DNA from: DASPHG01 sp963849605
GTDB taxonomy: Bacteria > Actinomycetota > Thermoleophilia > Solirubrobacterales > Thermoleophilaceae
Length of the DNA: 64,000 nt
Reading direction: 5' to 3'
Assembly (NCBI GenBank): GCA_963849605.1
Contig: CAWKHX010000002.1
Location: 62,001 to 126,000, forward strand
Both the position numbers and the translations under genes were made by a program. Shown here one piece after another: positions 41,010 to 50,334 of the stretch. The notes beneath the pieces are model-generated. The model saw nothing but the letters and a program-made list of their open reading frames with translations, searched no databases and was not told where the DNA came from. Numbering within the stretch: position 1 is the first letter of the stretch; every line of letters starts with the position of its first letter.

Positions 41010-41596
41010 CCCGGGGGCCCGAAGTACTCGATCGGCCTCGCGGGCGAGCCCACGGCGACGCAGTAGGCGGGCACGGGCTTCGAGACGACGCTGTTCGCAC
41101 CGATGAAGGCGCGCGTGCCGACGTCGTTGATGATCGTGCACTTCGTCGTGATCGTCGCGTTGTCCTCGATCTTGACGGGACGGAAGTCGTAGCCCTGCTC
41201 GAGCATCGGCTTCGTCAGGTCACGGAAGCGGTGATTGCCGTCGACCACGAGCGTGCACTGGCCGAACATCACGCGCTCGCCGATCTCGATCGACTTCCCG
41301 CACTGCATGAGCACGTCGTACGTGAACACAGACAGGTCGCCGATCTTCACCTGCGCGTCAGCCATGACCTCGCACCGGAACTTGCGGCGAAACTCGACCG
41401 CCTGGCCGACGATGAAGGTGCCGCCGTGCGGTGCGTGAAGGCTGAACCCAGGGCCGAGGTACGTGTACTTCCCGAAACGGACGTCGGCATGCGGGTTCTT
41501 GACGATCGCCCACCGCTTGCGCAGCTCGGACATATAGCGGGGGCCGCGGTAGTAGGCCAGGCTCGTTATGACGCGGGTCCAGAGGCGGCGCAGCAC
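40949..41596 (-). CDS. Hexapeptide acyltransferase
   Basis: 215 residues. A basic N-terminus precedes left-handed beta-helix repeats: VRFGKYTYLGPGFSLHAPHG, AQVKIGDLSVFTYDVLMQCG and SIEIGERVMFGQCTLVVDGNH. VDGNHRF supplies the catalytic His region. The end, TRAFIGANSVVSKPVPAYCVAVGSPARPI, is the usual close of sugar O-acetyltransferases. It is probably a second acetyltransferase for the same surface glycan as the one at 13678. The last residues (AAESAAESAD) are low-complexity and arise in the overlap with the convergent gene. Confidence 0.87.
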   Translation of the reverse strand: MLRRLWTRVITSLAYYRGPRYMSELRKRWAIVKNPHADVRFGKYTYLGPGFSLHAPHGGTFIVGQAVEFRRKFRCEVMADAQVKIGDLSVFTYDVLMQCGKSIEIGERVMFGQCTLVVDGNHRFRDLTKPMLEQGYDFRPVKIEDNATITTKCTIINDVGTRAFIGANSVVSKPVPAYCVAVGSPARPIEYFGPPGQEPPGWEPRAAESAAESAD

Positions 41597-41629
41597 GGCG
41601 CAAGCGTAACGGCGGCACTGACGGTGGCG

Positions 41630-42619
41630 TCAGAGCAGCAGCCTGCGTGCCGCCACGCTGCCGCGCACCAGCGCGGCGAACCCGACGGCGTCGCCGACCA
41701 CGAAGGCGAGGTTCTGCCGGGCGACCGAGGGACGCCAGCCCTGCCTCAAGTTGACACGGTGCTTCAGGTACGGGAGTGCCGCGAGCAGCGGCGCGCGCCG
41801 GCGGGAGACGAGGCTCGCTCCGACCCCGACCACGGCGAGGTCGAACAGGGCGCTCTCCTTGGTGAGGAAAAACCCGAGCGGCAGCCGCGAGCGCAGCTCC
41901 GGCACCTCGCGCACGAGGGCCGGGAAGAACCGGCGCCGCCAGCGCTCGGCGATGTAAGCGCCCATGTCGCGCGGGAACACCGCGTGGTGGACGAGAGCCT
42001 CCTGAACGAAGACCGTCCGCGCACCGGTCCGCCGCGCCCGCCAGCCGAAGACTGCGTCCTCGCCGAAATGGCCCTCGTCGACGGTTGGCCGCAGTCCCAA
42101 CCGAGCGCCCTCGACGGGCGCGAACGGCTCGAAGCCGCCGACGCGGTCGGCCACCTCGCGCCGAACGGCGAGGTTCGCGGTCTCGAAGAGGGGCGACTCC
42201 CGTCCGATCGAAAGCGTCCGCGCGAAGGGGTCAGGCGGCGCGTCCGGCACCGGACGAATCGGCCCCGTCGCGATGTCGGCGTCCGACAGAGCCGCCGTAA
42301 GCGCCGACAGCCATTCGGGGCACGGCTCGCAGTCCGCATCCGTGAAGGCGATCAGCGGCGCCCGCGCGGCGGCCAACCCCGCGTTCCGGGCGGCCGCGGG
42401 CCCCGACTGCGAGCCGAGTCGAACGACGCGCGCTCCCCACTCCTCCGCGATGTCGGGAGTCGCATCCGTCGAGGCGTCGTCGACCACGACGGTCTCCCAC
42501 TCGCCCTTGAAAGTCGTGCGGTCGAGCGCCGCCAGCAGCCTCGGAAGGAGCGACGCGGCGTTCCGCGCCGGCACGAGCACCGTCACCTGCGGCTGCAAGC
42601 CCTCGGCCTGGGGCGTCAT
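41630..42619 (-). CDS. Glycosyltransferase family 2
   Basis: 329 residues from ATG 42619. VTVLVPARNAASLLPRLLAAL, VVDDASTDATPDIAEEWG, AFTDADCEPCPEWLSALTAA and GEDAVFGWRARRTGARTVFV are the ordered GT-A motifs. The C-terminal third has an amphipathic helical segment (FDLAVVGVGASLVSRRRAPL). It is divergent from the HIT gene. The long upstream frame belongs to shadows of that gene. Confidence 0.9.
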   Translation of the reverse strand: MTPQAEGLQPQVTVLVPARNAASLLPRLLAALDRTTFKGEWETVVVDDASTDATPDIAEEWGARVVRLGSQSGPAAARNAGLAAARAPLIAFTDADCEPCPEWLSALTAALSDADIATGPIRPVPDAPPDPFARTLSIGRESPLFETANLAVRREVADRVGGFEPFAPVEGARLGLRPTVDEGHFGEDAVFGWRARRTGARTVFVQEALVHHAVFPRDMGAYIAERWRRRFFPALVREVPELRSRLPLGFFLTKESALFDLAVVGVGASLVSRRRAPLLAALPYLKHRVNLRQGWRPSVARQNLAFVVGDAVGFAALVRGSVAARRLLL

Positions 42620-42676
42620 GTGGCGAGACACTAGAGCCGGGCGACGGCCGGGAGCGCGCCGGTACTGTGTCCCCCG

Positions 42677-43156
42677 ATGACGGATGAGCGTCTCTGGGCT
42701 CCCTGGCGGCTCGAATACATCATTGGTCCGAAGGCCGGCGGGTGCATCTTCTGTGACAAGCCGGCCGAGGGCGACGACGAGGCGACATACGTCGTGCATC
42801 GCGGGGAGCACTGCTTCGTGATCCTGAACGCGTTCCCGTACAACAACGGCCACGTGATGATCGCGCCGTACGAGCACACCGGGGCGCTGGAGGAACTGCC
42901 GGACGAGACCGTGCTGGAGCTGATGCAGCTGACTCAGCGCGCGATCCGGGCGCTCACGGAGGTATACGCGCCGGAGGGCTTCAACCTCGGCGTGAACCAG
43001 GGAAAGGTCGCGGGCGCCGGCGTCGAGAACCACATTCACCAGCACGTGGTCCCGCGCTGGGGAGCCGACACCAACTTCATGCCCGTGATCGGGTCGACGC
43101 GCGTGCTGCCCCAGAGCCTCGCCGACTCCTACCAAGCGCTCCGCGAGCGCTTCTAG
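42677..43156 (+). CDS. HIT-family nucleotide hydrolase/phosphorylase
   Basis: 159 residues. The histidine triad is HIHQHVVPRW (His 119, 121 and 123). The N-terminus (RLWAPWRLEYIIG, then GCIFCDKP) and NAFPYNNGHVMIAPYEH are characteristic of the actinobacterial Ap4A phosphorylase/HIT-like group. These cleave diadenosine polyphosphates or related nucleotides. ATG start. It is followed ten bases later by the phosphohexomutase, so co-expression is likely. Confidence 0.92.
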   Translation: MTDERLWAPWRLEYIIGPKAGGCIFCDKPAEGDDEATYVVHRGEHCFVILNAFPYNNGHVMIAPYEHTGALEELPDETVLELMQLTQRAIRALTEVYAPEGFNLGVNQGKVAGAGVENHIHQHVVPRWGADTNFMPVIGSTRVLPQSLADSYQALRERF

Positions 43157-43166
43157 CCGCCGCCGC

Positions 43167-44537
43167 ATGGTCGACCCCCAGATCTTCAAGGCCTACGACG
43201 TGCGCGGAATCTACGGCGAGCAGATCGACGACGAGGTCGCCTATCGCCTCGGGCGCGGCTTCGCGCGCGTCCTCGGGGACCTCGAGGAGAAGCCCACCGA
43301 TGGGCTACGGATCGGGCTCGGGCGCGACATGCGGCTCGCCGCCCCGGCCCTGTCGGAGCGCTACGCCGACGGCATGCGCGACGAGGGCGCGGACGTGCTC
43401 GACGTCGGCGAGGTCGGCACCGAGATGCTCTATTTCGCCGTCGGCTCGCGCGGCCTCGACGGCGGCCTGATGTGCACCGCGTCGCACAACCCGAAGGCGT
43501 ACACGGGCGCGAAGCTCGTCCGGGGCGGAGCCCTCCCGCTGTCCGGCGACTCCGGGATCGGCGAGCTCAAGGAGATCGTCATGGGTGGCGAGCCGGGCCC
43601 GCCGGCGGATCCGCGCGGCGGCTACGAGCGGGAGGACGTAGCGGAGGACTTCGAGAAGGCGGCCGCCGCGTTCGTGGACCTCGATGCGATCAGGCCTACG
43701 AAGGTCGTCCTGGACGGCGGCAACGGGATGGCGGGGCCGATGGCGGGCCCCCTGCTCGACCGGCTGCCCCTCGATCAGGTGCAGACTTACTGGACGCCGG
43801 ACGGCAACTTCCCCGACCACGAGCCCAATCCGCTCCTGCCCGAGAACCGGCGCTTCGTCGTGGAGAAGGTCCTCTCCGAGGGCGCGGAGCTCGGCATCGC
43901 GTGGGACGGCGATGCCGACCGCTGCTTCTTCATCGACGACACGGGGCAGTTCGTGGACGGCGACTTCCTGACCGCCCTCCTCGCCGAGTCGATCCTGGCC
44001 AAGGAGCCGGGCGCGTCGATCCTGTACGACGTCCGCGCCAGCCGTGCCGTGCCCGACATGGTCGAGCGCGCGGGCGGCTCCGCGCTCGTCAACCGCGTCG
44101 GCCACGCGTTCTTCAAGACTCGCATGCGCGACGAGGGCGCCGCGTTCGGCGGCGAGGTGTCCGGCCACTACTACTTCCGCGACTTCTACTGCGCCGACTC
44201 CGGCACGATCCCCGCGCTGCTCATCCTCGAGCTGCTCTCAACCCGCGACAAGCGGATGAGCGAGCTGCTCGCGCCGCTGCGCGACCGCTACTTCATCTCG
44301 GGTGAGATCAACTCGGAGGTGGCGGACCAGGACGCGAAGATGAAGGAGATCGCATCCGTCTATTCGTCGGGAGAGGTCAGCTGGCTCGACGGCGTGTCTG
44401 TCGACTTCGACGACTGGCACTTCAATGTCCGGCCGTCGAACACGGAGCCGCTGCTGCGCCTGAACCTCGAGTCGCTGGCCTCGCCGGACCACATGGTCGA
44501 GAAGCGCGACGAGGTGCTCGCGTTGATCCGCGCGTGA
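43167..44537 (+). CDS. manB: Phosphomannomutase/phosphoglucomutase
   Basis: 456 residues of the alpha-D-phosphohexomutase family. Phosphoserine loop TASHNPKAYTGAKL (Ser at about 107); magnesium loop AWDGDADRCFF; sugar loop GEVSGHYYF; phosphate-binding RPSNTEPLLRLNLE. Cytoplasmic interconversion of hexose-6- and hexose-1-phosphates feeds GDP-mannose or the glucose-1-phosphate used by rfbF. Mannose versus glucose preference cannot be decided. The next gene overlaps its end by four bases. Confidence 0.95.
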   Translation: MVDPQIFKAYDVRGIYGEQIDDEVAYRLGRGFARVLGDLEEKPTDGLRIGLGRDMRLAAPALSERYADGMRDEGADVLDVGEVGTEMLYFAVGSRGLDGGLMCTASHNPKAYTGAKLVRGGALPLSGDSGIGELKEIVMGGEPGPPADPRGGYEREDVAEDFEKAAAAFVDLDAIRPTKVVLDGGNGMAGPMAGPLLDRLPLDQVQTYWTPDGNFPDHEPNPLLPENRRFVVEKVLSEGAELGIAWDGDADRCFFIDDTGQFVDGDFLTALLAESILAKEPGASILYDVRASRAVPDMVERAGGSALVNRVGHAFFKTRMRDEGAAFGGEVSGHYYFRDFYCADSGTIPALLILELLSTRDKRMSELLAPLRDRYFISGEINSEVADQDAKMKEIASVYSSGEVSWLDGVSVDFDDWHFNVRPSNTEPLLRLNLESLASPDHMVEKRDEVLALIRA

Positions 44538-45538
44538 GCGACGACCTCTTCGCCCCCGCGTCCGAGGCCGGCATCCACCGCCTGGCGATCCCGACCCCGT
44601 TCGCGGTCGGCAGGGTCAACTGCTACCTCATCGACGACGACCCGCTGACGCTCGTCGACGCGGGTCCGAACTCGGGGCGAGCGCTCGACGAGCTCCAGCG
44701 CGCCCTCGAGGTGCATGGCAGGGCGATCGAGGACCTCGAACTCGTGATCGTCACCCACCAGCACATCGATCACATCGGCCTCGTCGAGATCGTCGCGTCG
44801 CGCTCGGGCGCCGAGGTCGCCGCGATCGACGCCGCCGTCCCGTTCATCACCGACTACTCCGAGCGCGCGGCCGCCGACGACGAGTTCTCCGGGCAGATCA
44901 TGCTCCGTCACGGGATCTCCCCGGACGTCGTTCAGGCGCTCCAGTCGGTGTCACGCGCCTTCCGCGCCTGGGGCGCGAAGGTGACGGTCACCCGCGAGCT
45001 GCACGAGGGCGACACGATCGAGATGCGCGACCGGACGCTCGAGGTCCATTTCCGGCCGGGGCACAGCCCGTCGGACACGGTCTTCTACGACAGGAGGCGC
45101 CGGCACCTGATCGCGGCCGACCACCTGATCAAGCACATCTCGTCCAACCCGCTGATCACGCGCGGGCCCGACGACGAGGGCGACCCGGACAAGCGGCCGC
45201 AGTCGCTTGTGATGTACCTGGAGTCGCTGCGCAAGACGCGCGACATGGAGATCGACCTCGTCCTTCCAGGCCACGGCGACCCGATCGACGACCACCGCAC
45301 GCTCATCGACGAGCGCTTCAAGCTGCACGACCGCCGCGCCCAGAAGATCCACGGCCTGATCGCCGAGCGCCCGCGCAGCGCGTACGAGATCGCGCAGGCG
45401 CTCTGGGGCAACATCGCGGTCACACAGGCGTACCTGACGCTGTCCGAGGTCCTGGGCCACACCGACCTGCTGCTGAACGCCGGCCGCGTGCGGGAACAGG
45501 AGCGGGACGGCGTCGTGACGTTCGAAGCGGCCGTTTAG
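44534..45538 (+). CDS. Metallo-beta-lactamase-fold hydrolase
   Basis: 334 residues. THQHIDHIGLVEI (HxHxDH, about residues 75-80), the later metal ligands HFRPGHSPSDTVFY and ADHLIKH, and LVLPGHGDPIDDHRTL. The C-terminal ~80 residues form a winged-helix-like region (IAERPRSAYEIAQALWGN), as in the LACTB2/glyoxalase-II-like group. Likely a hydrolase of thioesters, phosphodiesters or RNA; the exact substrate is not readable. GTG start overlapping the manB stop. Confidence 0.9.
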   Translation: MSDDLFAPASEAGIHRLAIPTPFAVGRVNCYLIDDDPLTLVDAGPNSGRALDELQRALEVHGRAIEDLELVIVTHQHIDHIGLVEIVASRSGAEVAAIDAAVPFITDYSERAAADDEFSGQIMLRHGISPDVVQALQSVSRAFRAWGAKVTVTRELHEGDTIEMRDRTLEVHFRPGHSPSDTVFYDRRRRHLIAADHLIKHISSNPLITRGPDDEGDPDKRPQSLVMYLESLRKTRDMEIDLVLPGHGDPIDDHRTLIDERFKLHDRRAQKIHGLIAERPRSAYEIAQALWGNIAVTQAYLTLSEVLGHTDLLLNAGRVREQERDGVVTFEAAV

Positions 45539-45561
45539 GGCCCTGACCTCCAATATCCGTC

Positions 45562-45579
45562 CACGGGTGTCGTCCCGTG
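45562..45579. terminator. Hairpin behind the MBL-fold gene
   Basis: CACGGG-TGTCGT-CCCGTG is an exact 6-bp inverted repeat starting 24 bases after the stop of the MBL-fold gene. No T-run follows. It could be a weak terminator or an operator for the secreted-protein gene starting at 45616. Confidence 0.3.
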
Positions 45580-45615
45580 CACGCGTGCGCGCGCATACGG
45601 GGTCGATGGACCTGC

Positions 45616-46740
45616 ATGGCAGCCCACCCCCGCCTCGTGGCTGGATTCGCCGTGCTCGCCTCCCTCGCCGTCCCGGCGTCCGGTTCGGCGCAGGTCGTCG
45701 ACCGCACCCATGGCCCGGACCCCGCTCCGGTGATCGCGCCGGCCGCGCAAGCCGCGGCCGCCGCCAGCGCGGTGGAATGGTGCCCGAACACCGACCCAGC
45801 GGCGAACCAGTACGCCAACGGCGAGTACCGCTACCACGCGGTCTACGCATACCCGTCCGACCGACCGAGCCGCCTCGCTGCGCTTGGCGCCGAGCTGCAG
45901 GAATCGGCCTTCGGCGCATCCGCGCTGATCGAGCGCGAGTACGGCCGTGCGATCCGCTTCGACGTCGGCACACCGTGCGGGCAGGGACAGCTCGACATCT
46001 CGGAGGTGCGCCTGCCGTTCACCGAGGACCAGCTCGCCACGGCCGCCGCCGCCGATCACACGGCGACGTTCGACGCCGTGGGGGCCGCCCTCCGCGTGCG
46101 GGGCTTTGCAGTCGCGCCGAACGACGCGAGCGCGGACCAGCTCGCGCCGCTAAGCGAGAACTACCTGGTGTGGCTCGACGGGCCGGGGCCGCCGCGCTCC
46201 TGCGGCCAGGGCACCGCGCTGCTCGACAGCACCCGCAGCGAGACGAACCTCAACAACCTCGGCGGGAAGCTCGCGCTGATCTTCCGCAACGGCCGTGACT
46301 TCTGCGGCGCGGACGTCGTCCGCCACGAGATCGGGCACAACCTGGGCGCACTCCAGCCGGATGCGCCGAACACGACCGACGGCGTCCACTGCAACGACGC
46401 CTTCGAGGACACGATGTGCGGATGGGAGTCGCCCAAGCTCGCCGGCGGGCCCTTCAACGGCCTCTACTTCGACTACGGCAACGACGACTACTGGGATCCG
46501 CCCCAGGGCGCGCCGCTGGGCTGGTGGACCGTCAACCTCAGCCGCTTCCTCTGCCCGGACGCGCGCTGCAACCGGCCGGCCGGCAGCGTCGACCGCGCTG
46601 CGAAGACCGCCCGAAAGCGCCGCGTGCCGGTGATCCGCGACTCGAACGCGCGGGCCGAGCGCCCGCACCGCCGCACGCGCCGCCACCGCAAGCACCGGCG
46701 GAAGCATCGGGCCGGTTCGGCGAAGTTCGGCAGGCACTAG
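45616..46740 (+). CDS. Secreted HExxH metallopeptidase-like protein
   Basis: 374 residues from ATG 45616; a signal peptide (HPRLVAGFAVLASLAVPASGSAQ) follows. VVRHEIGHNLGALQ (His near residues 237-241, HExxHxxG) is the zinc motif of metzincin-like peptidases, and DTMCGW is a plausible Met-turn. Several Cys pairs (EWCPNTD, GTPCGQ, RSCGQ, DFCGAD) suggest disulfides outside the cell. The last 60 residues are Arg/His/Lys rich (HRRTRRHRKHRRKHRAG) and may bind anionic wall polymers. The exact family is not certain. Confidence 0.8.
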   Translation: MAAHPRLVAGFAVLASLAVPASGSAQVVDRTHGPDPAPVIAPAAQAAAAASAVEWCPNTDPAANQYANGEYRYHAVYAYPSDRPSRLAALGAELQESAFGASALIEREYGRAIRFDVGTPCGQGQLDISEVRLPFTEDQLATAAAADHTATFDAVGAALRVRGFAVAPNDASADQLAPLSENYLVWLDGPGPPRSCGQGTALLDSTRSETNLNNLGGKLALIFRNGRDFCGADVVRHEIGHNLGALQPDAPNTTDGVHCNDAFEDTMCGWESPKLAGGPFNGLYFDYGNDDYWDPPQGAPLGWWTVNLSRFLCPDARCNRPAGSVDRAAKTARKRRVPVIRDSNARAERPHRRTRRHRKHRRKHRAGSAKFGRH

Positions 46741-46776
46741 TAACCCCGCCCACGGACCCGGGTAGCCTCACGGGCA

Positions 46777-47772
46777 GTGGCGCACGCTCCGGATACCGAA
46801 CTCGAGCGCGCTGAGGAACTGGCCGACCGGGTCCTTCCCGCGCGCCGTCCCAAGAAGCGCATGCTCGTGATCGTGAACCCGTATGCGACGACGGTCTCGG
46901 ACCGGCTGAAGAACCTCGTCGTGTACGCGCTCCAGGGCCGCTACTCGGTGGAGGCGATCGACACTCAGGCGCAGGGCCACGCCACCGATCTCTGCCGCGA
47001 GGCTGCGGCGGAGGGGTACGACGTCGTCGTCTCGTTCGGCGGCGACGGCACGGTGAACGAAGCGGCCAATGGGCTGATCGGGTCGGACACTCCGCTCACC
47101 TGCCTTCCCGGCGGCGCGACGAACGTCTTCTGCCGGATGCTCGGCATCCCGAATGACGTCGTCGACGCGACCGAGCACCTGCTCCGGATCGCGGATGGCT
47201 TCGAGCCGCGGCGGATCGACACGGGCATCGTCAACGGCCGCCACTTCGTGTTCGCGTCCGGCATCGGGCTCGACGCGAGCGTGGTCGAGCGCGTGGACGC
47301 GCACCCGCGCCTGAAGGCGCGGCTCGGGCCCTGGTACTTCACGTACGCGGCCGTGGCGACGTTCAACCGCAAGTACCTCGTCAGGCCCGTGCGCGTGCGC
47401 GTCGAGGTGGACGACCACACGATCGACGGCGTCACGGTGATCGTCCAGAACGGCGATCCCTTCACCTACTTCCGCAACCGGCCGATCCGGATCTGCCCCG
47501 GGCGCGAGCTCGATGACGGCCGGCTCGGCCTGGCGGTGCTGAAGAAGGCGACCCCGGGCGAGATCCCGACCGTGATCGCACGCGTGTTCTCGGCGCGCGC
47601 CGAGACGGTTCAGGGCCACCGTCAGATCGAAGGCATCGACGGGCTCGACGCCGCGCGCGTCGTGTCGCTCGACGACCGCCCGTTCCCGCTCCAGGTCGAC
47701 GGCGACTTCATCGGCGAGTTCGACGAGGTCGAGTACCGCGTCGGCCCGCGGACGCTTTCCGTCCTCAGCTAA
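46777..47772 (+). CDS. Diacylglycerol kinase/YegS-like lipid kinase
   Basis: 331 residues. The N-terminus MLVIVNPYATTVSDRLKNLV, VSFGGDGTVNEAANGLIG (catalytic GGDGT, about residue 88) and LPGGATNVFCRMLGIP (GGTxN-like) are the DAGK catalytic hallmarks. The C-terminal beta-rich domain ends with the DGD motif LQVDGDFIGEFDEV. It phosphorylates diacylglycerol or a related lipid at the membrane. GTG start. It converges on relA/spoT across a structured 136-base gap. Confidence 0.92.
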   Translation: MAHAPDTELERAEELADRVLPARRPKKRMLVIVNPYATTVSDRLKNLVVYALQGRYSVEAIDTQAQGHATDLCREAAAEGYDVVVSFGGDGTVNEAANGLIGSDTPLTCLPGGATNVFCRMLGIPNDVVDATEHLLRIADGFEPRRIDTGIVNGRHFVFASGIGLDASVVERVDAHPRLKARLGPWYFTYAAVATFNRKYLVRPVRVRVEVDDHTIDGVTVIVQNGDPFTYFRNRPIRICPGRELDDGRLGLAVLKKATPGEIPTVIARVFSARAETVQGHRQIEGIDGLDAARVVSLDDRPFPLQVDGDFIGEFDEVEYRVGPRTLSVLS

Positions 47773-47789
47773 CGGCAGTCGAAAACGGC

Positions 47790-47889
47790 GGCTGGGTAGA
47801 GCACGCTCTTCGCACTGTGGTCTTCTGTGGTCGTCCTGCGACCACCAGGGACCACGGCGGCCCGAACCCGAACCCGACCCTACCCAGCC
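47790..47889. other. Nested inverted repeats in the convergent gap (structured element)
   Basis: Three nested perfect pairs: GGCTGGGTAG (47790-47799) with CTACCCAGCC (47880-47889); GTGGTC (47817-47822) with GACCAC (47850-47855); GTGGTCG (47827-47833) with CGACCAC (47839-47845), loop TCCTG. It fills the space between the ends of the lipid-kinase gene and relA/spoT, reading as a hairpin on either strand. No T-run, so it is a bidirectional terminator of the non-U type or a structured RNA. Confidence 0.7.
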
Positions 47890-47907
47890 CAGTCGTCCAG
47901 GGTTCGG

Positions 47908-50289
47908 CTAACCGGACGGCGTGACGCGATAGGCGTCGAACACCGACTCGACGTTGCGCAGCTTCGAGATGCAGCTCTTCAGCGCCGTCGTGTCGCCCAC
48001 CTCGACGACGAAGCGGTTCTTGACCATCGGGTGCACGACCGTGCAGCGCGCCTCGAGGATGTTGATGCCGGTCTCGGCGAACGTGCGCGACAGGTCCTCG
48101 AGCAGCCGCGTGCGGTCCCACGCGTCGATCTGCAGCTCCGCGCGGAACGACTGGCCGGGGTCGCCCTCCCAGGCAACGGGCGTGAACCGCTCGGGGTTCT
48201 TCATCAGGGCGCGCGCGTTCGGGCAATCCGAGTGGTGGATCGTGATGCCCTTGCCGAGCGAGATGTAGCCGACGATCTCGTCGCCCGGCACCGGCCGGCA
48301 GCACTTGGCGATCCGGAGCATGACGTCGTCGATGCCCTCGACCTTGATGCCGTACGTGGAGCTGGAGCCGGTCGGCTTGGCGACCTCCTTGCGCTTCGCG
48401 AGGTCCTCCGCGACGTGCGACTCCTCGACCGCCGCCTCGCCCTGGCGGAGGCGCTGCATCACCTTGTTGGTGACGACCTTCGCCGAGATCTTCGCCTGGC
48501 CAAGCGCGATGTAGAAGTCCTCGCCCTTCGAGAAGCCCATCTCGCGGATGACGTCCGCGAGCAGCGGCGAGCCGGCGACCTTCTGCGCGGGCAGGCCGGC
48601 GCGGCGCAGGTTCTCCTGAAGGAGCTCGCGCCCCGTGCGCTCCGAGTCCTCGCGCTTCTCGCGCTTGAACCAGGCGCGGATCTTCGACTGCGCACGCGTG
48701 GTCTTCACGAGCGCGAGCCAGTCGCGGCTCGGTCCGCGCTCCTGCTTCGAGGTGAGCACCTCGACGATGTCGCCCTGCTGCAGCTGGTAGTGCAGCGGCA
48801 CGATCTTGCCGTTCACCTTCGCGCCCACGCAGCGGTGGCCGACGTCGGTGTGGACCTCGTAAGCGAAGTCGAGCGGCGTGGCTCCCGCGGGCAGCGAGCG
48901 GACCTCGCCCTTGGGCGTGAAGACGAACACCTCGTCCTCGAACAGGTCCGCCTTCAGGGTCTCGGCGAAATCCTGCGGGTTCTCGAGGTCCTGCTGCCAG
49001 TCGAGCAGGTGCTTGAGCCACTCGACCTTGTCCTCTACGCCCTTCTTCTGGCTGCCGCCGTCCTCCTTGTAGAGCCAGTGCGCCGCGACCCCGAACTCGG
49101 CGGTGTCGTGCATGTCGCCAGTGCGGATCTGGATCTCGAGTGGGCGCCCCTCGGGCCCGATCACCGTCGTGTGGAGCGCCTGGTACATGTTGAACTTGGG
49201 CATCGCGACCCAGTCCTTGAAGCGGCCGGGGAGAGGCTTCCAGAGCGCGTGGATCACGCCGACGGCGCCGTAGCAGTCCTTCACCGACTCGACGAGGACG
49301 CGCATCGCGGTCAGGTCGTAGATCTCGTTGAACTCGCGCCCCTTGCGAGTCATCTTCGTGTAGATCGAATAGAAGTGCTTCGCGCGGCCTGAGATCTCGG
49401 CCTCGATGCCGACGTCCTGAAGCTCCTTGTGGAGGTAGCGGCCGGCCTTGGCCACGTACTCCTCGCGCTCGAGCCGCTGCTGCGCGACGAGCGACTTGAT
49501 CTCCTTGTACTTGCGCGGATGGAGCGTCGCGAAGGCGAGGTCCTCGAGCTCCCACTTGATCGCGTGGATGCCCAGCCTGTGCGCGAGGGGCGCGAAGATC
49601 TCGAGCGTCTCCTTCGCCTTCTCCTGCTGCTTCTGCTTCGGCATCGCATCGATCGTGCGCATGTTGTGCAGCCGGTCGGCGAGCTTGATCAGGATGACCC
49701 GGATGTCCTGGGCCATCGCGACCATCATCTTGCGGTAGTTCTCGGCCTGGCGGTCGTCGCGGCTCTGGAACGTGATCCCGGTCAGCTTCGTGACGCCGTC
49801 GACCAGTCGGCCGACCTCGTCGCCGAACTCGTCTCGGACCTCGTCCAGCGACGCGCTCGTGTCCTCGACCGTGTCGTGCAGGAGCGCCGCGCATAGCGTC
49901 TCGGTGTCGAGACGCATCCCCGCGCAGATCTTCGCCACGCCGACGGGATGCGTGATGAAGTCCTCACCGGACCGGCGACGCTGGTCGGCATGGCGCTCGC
50001 ACGAGAACAGGAACGCGCGCTCGACCAGCTTGCGGTCGATCTCGCGGCCAGCGTGGTCGGCGTGCTCCTCGATCACCGCGAACAGGTCGCCCAGGAGCTG
50101 CCGCTCCTTGTCGCTGAGCGTCGTGGTCGACCCGGCGGGCGTGGTACTCCCGGCGTGATCGACGCGGCGATGCTCGAAGTCCGGCCGCGCATCGGCGACC
50201 GAGCCGGTGCCCTTCGTTTTCTGGGCCGTACCGGCCTTATCGGCCTTCTTGCGCTTCGGCGGAGCCTTCTTGCGAGTGGGCGTAGCCAT
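47908..50289 (-). CDS. relA: Bifunctional (p)ppGpp synthetase/hydrolase
   Basis: 793 residues. A Lys-rich disordered N-terminus (about 60 residues), an HD hydrolase domain with ALLHDTVEDT and KLADRLHNMRT, the synthetase domain (RAKHFYSIYTKMTRKG, then EIYDLTAMRVLVE and FKDWVAMPKFNMYQALHTTV in part), TGS (VFVFTPKGEVRSLPAGATPLDFAYEVHT in part), the Cys-containing IAKCCRPVPGDEIVGYISLG, and an ACT domain at the C-terminus. Both HD and synthetase motifs look intact, so it should make and degrade (p)ppGpp. ATG start. Downstream of recJ on the same strand with a 45-base gap. Confidence 0.97.
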   Translation of the reverse strand: MATPTRKKAPPKRKKADKAGTAQKTKGTGSVADARPDFEHRRVDHAGSTTPAGSTTTLSDKERQLLGDLFAVIEEHADHAGREIDRKLVERAFLFSCERHADQRRRSGEDFITHPVGVAKICAGMRLDTETLCAALLHDTVEDTSASLDEVRDEFGDEVGRLVDGVTKLTGITFQSRDDRQAENYRKMMVAMAQDIRVILIKLADRLHNMRTIDAMPKQKQQEKAKETLEIFAPLAHRLGIHAIKWELEDLAFATLHPRKYKEIKSLVAQQRLEREEYVAKAGRYLHKELQDVGIEAEISGRAKHFYSIYTKMTRKGREFNEIYDLTAMRVLVESVKDCYGAVGVIHALWKPLPGRFKDWVAMPKFNMYQALHTTVIGPEGRPLEIQIRTGDMHDTAEFGVAAHWLYKEDGGSQKKGVEDKVEWLKHLLDWQQDLENPQDFAETLKADLFEDEVFVFTPKGEVRSLPAGATPLDFAYEVHTDVGHRCVGAKVNGKIVPLHYQLQQGDIVEVLTSKQERGPSRDWLALVKTTRAQSKIRAWFKREKREDSERTGRELLQENLRRAGLPAQKVAGSPLLADVIREMGFSKGEDFYIALGQAKISAKVVTNKVMQRLRQGEAAVEESHVAEDLAKRKEVAKPTGSSSTYGIKVEGIDDVMLRIAKCCRPVPGDEIVGYISLGKGITIHHSDCPNARALMKNPERFTPVAWEGDPGQSFRAELQIDAWDRTRLLEDLSRTFAETGINILEARCTVVHPMVKNRFVVEVGDTTALKSCISKLRNVESVFDAYRVTPSG

Positions 50290-50334
50290 CCAGGTAGAGG
50301 TTAGCCCCGGCTCATGCGATCCCTGCCGCAGGGA

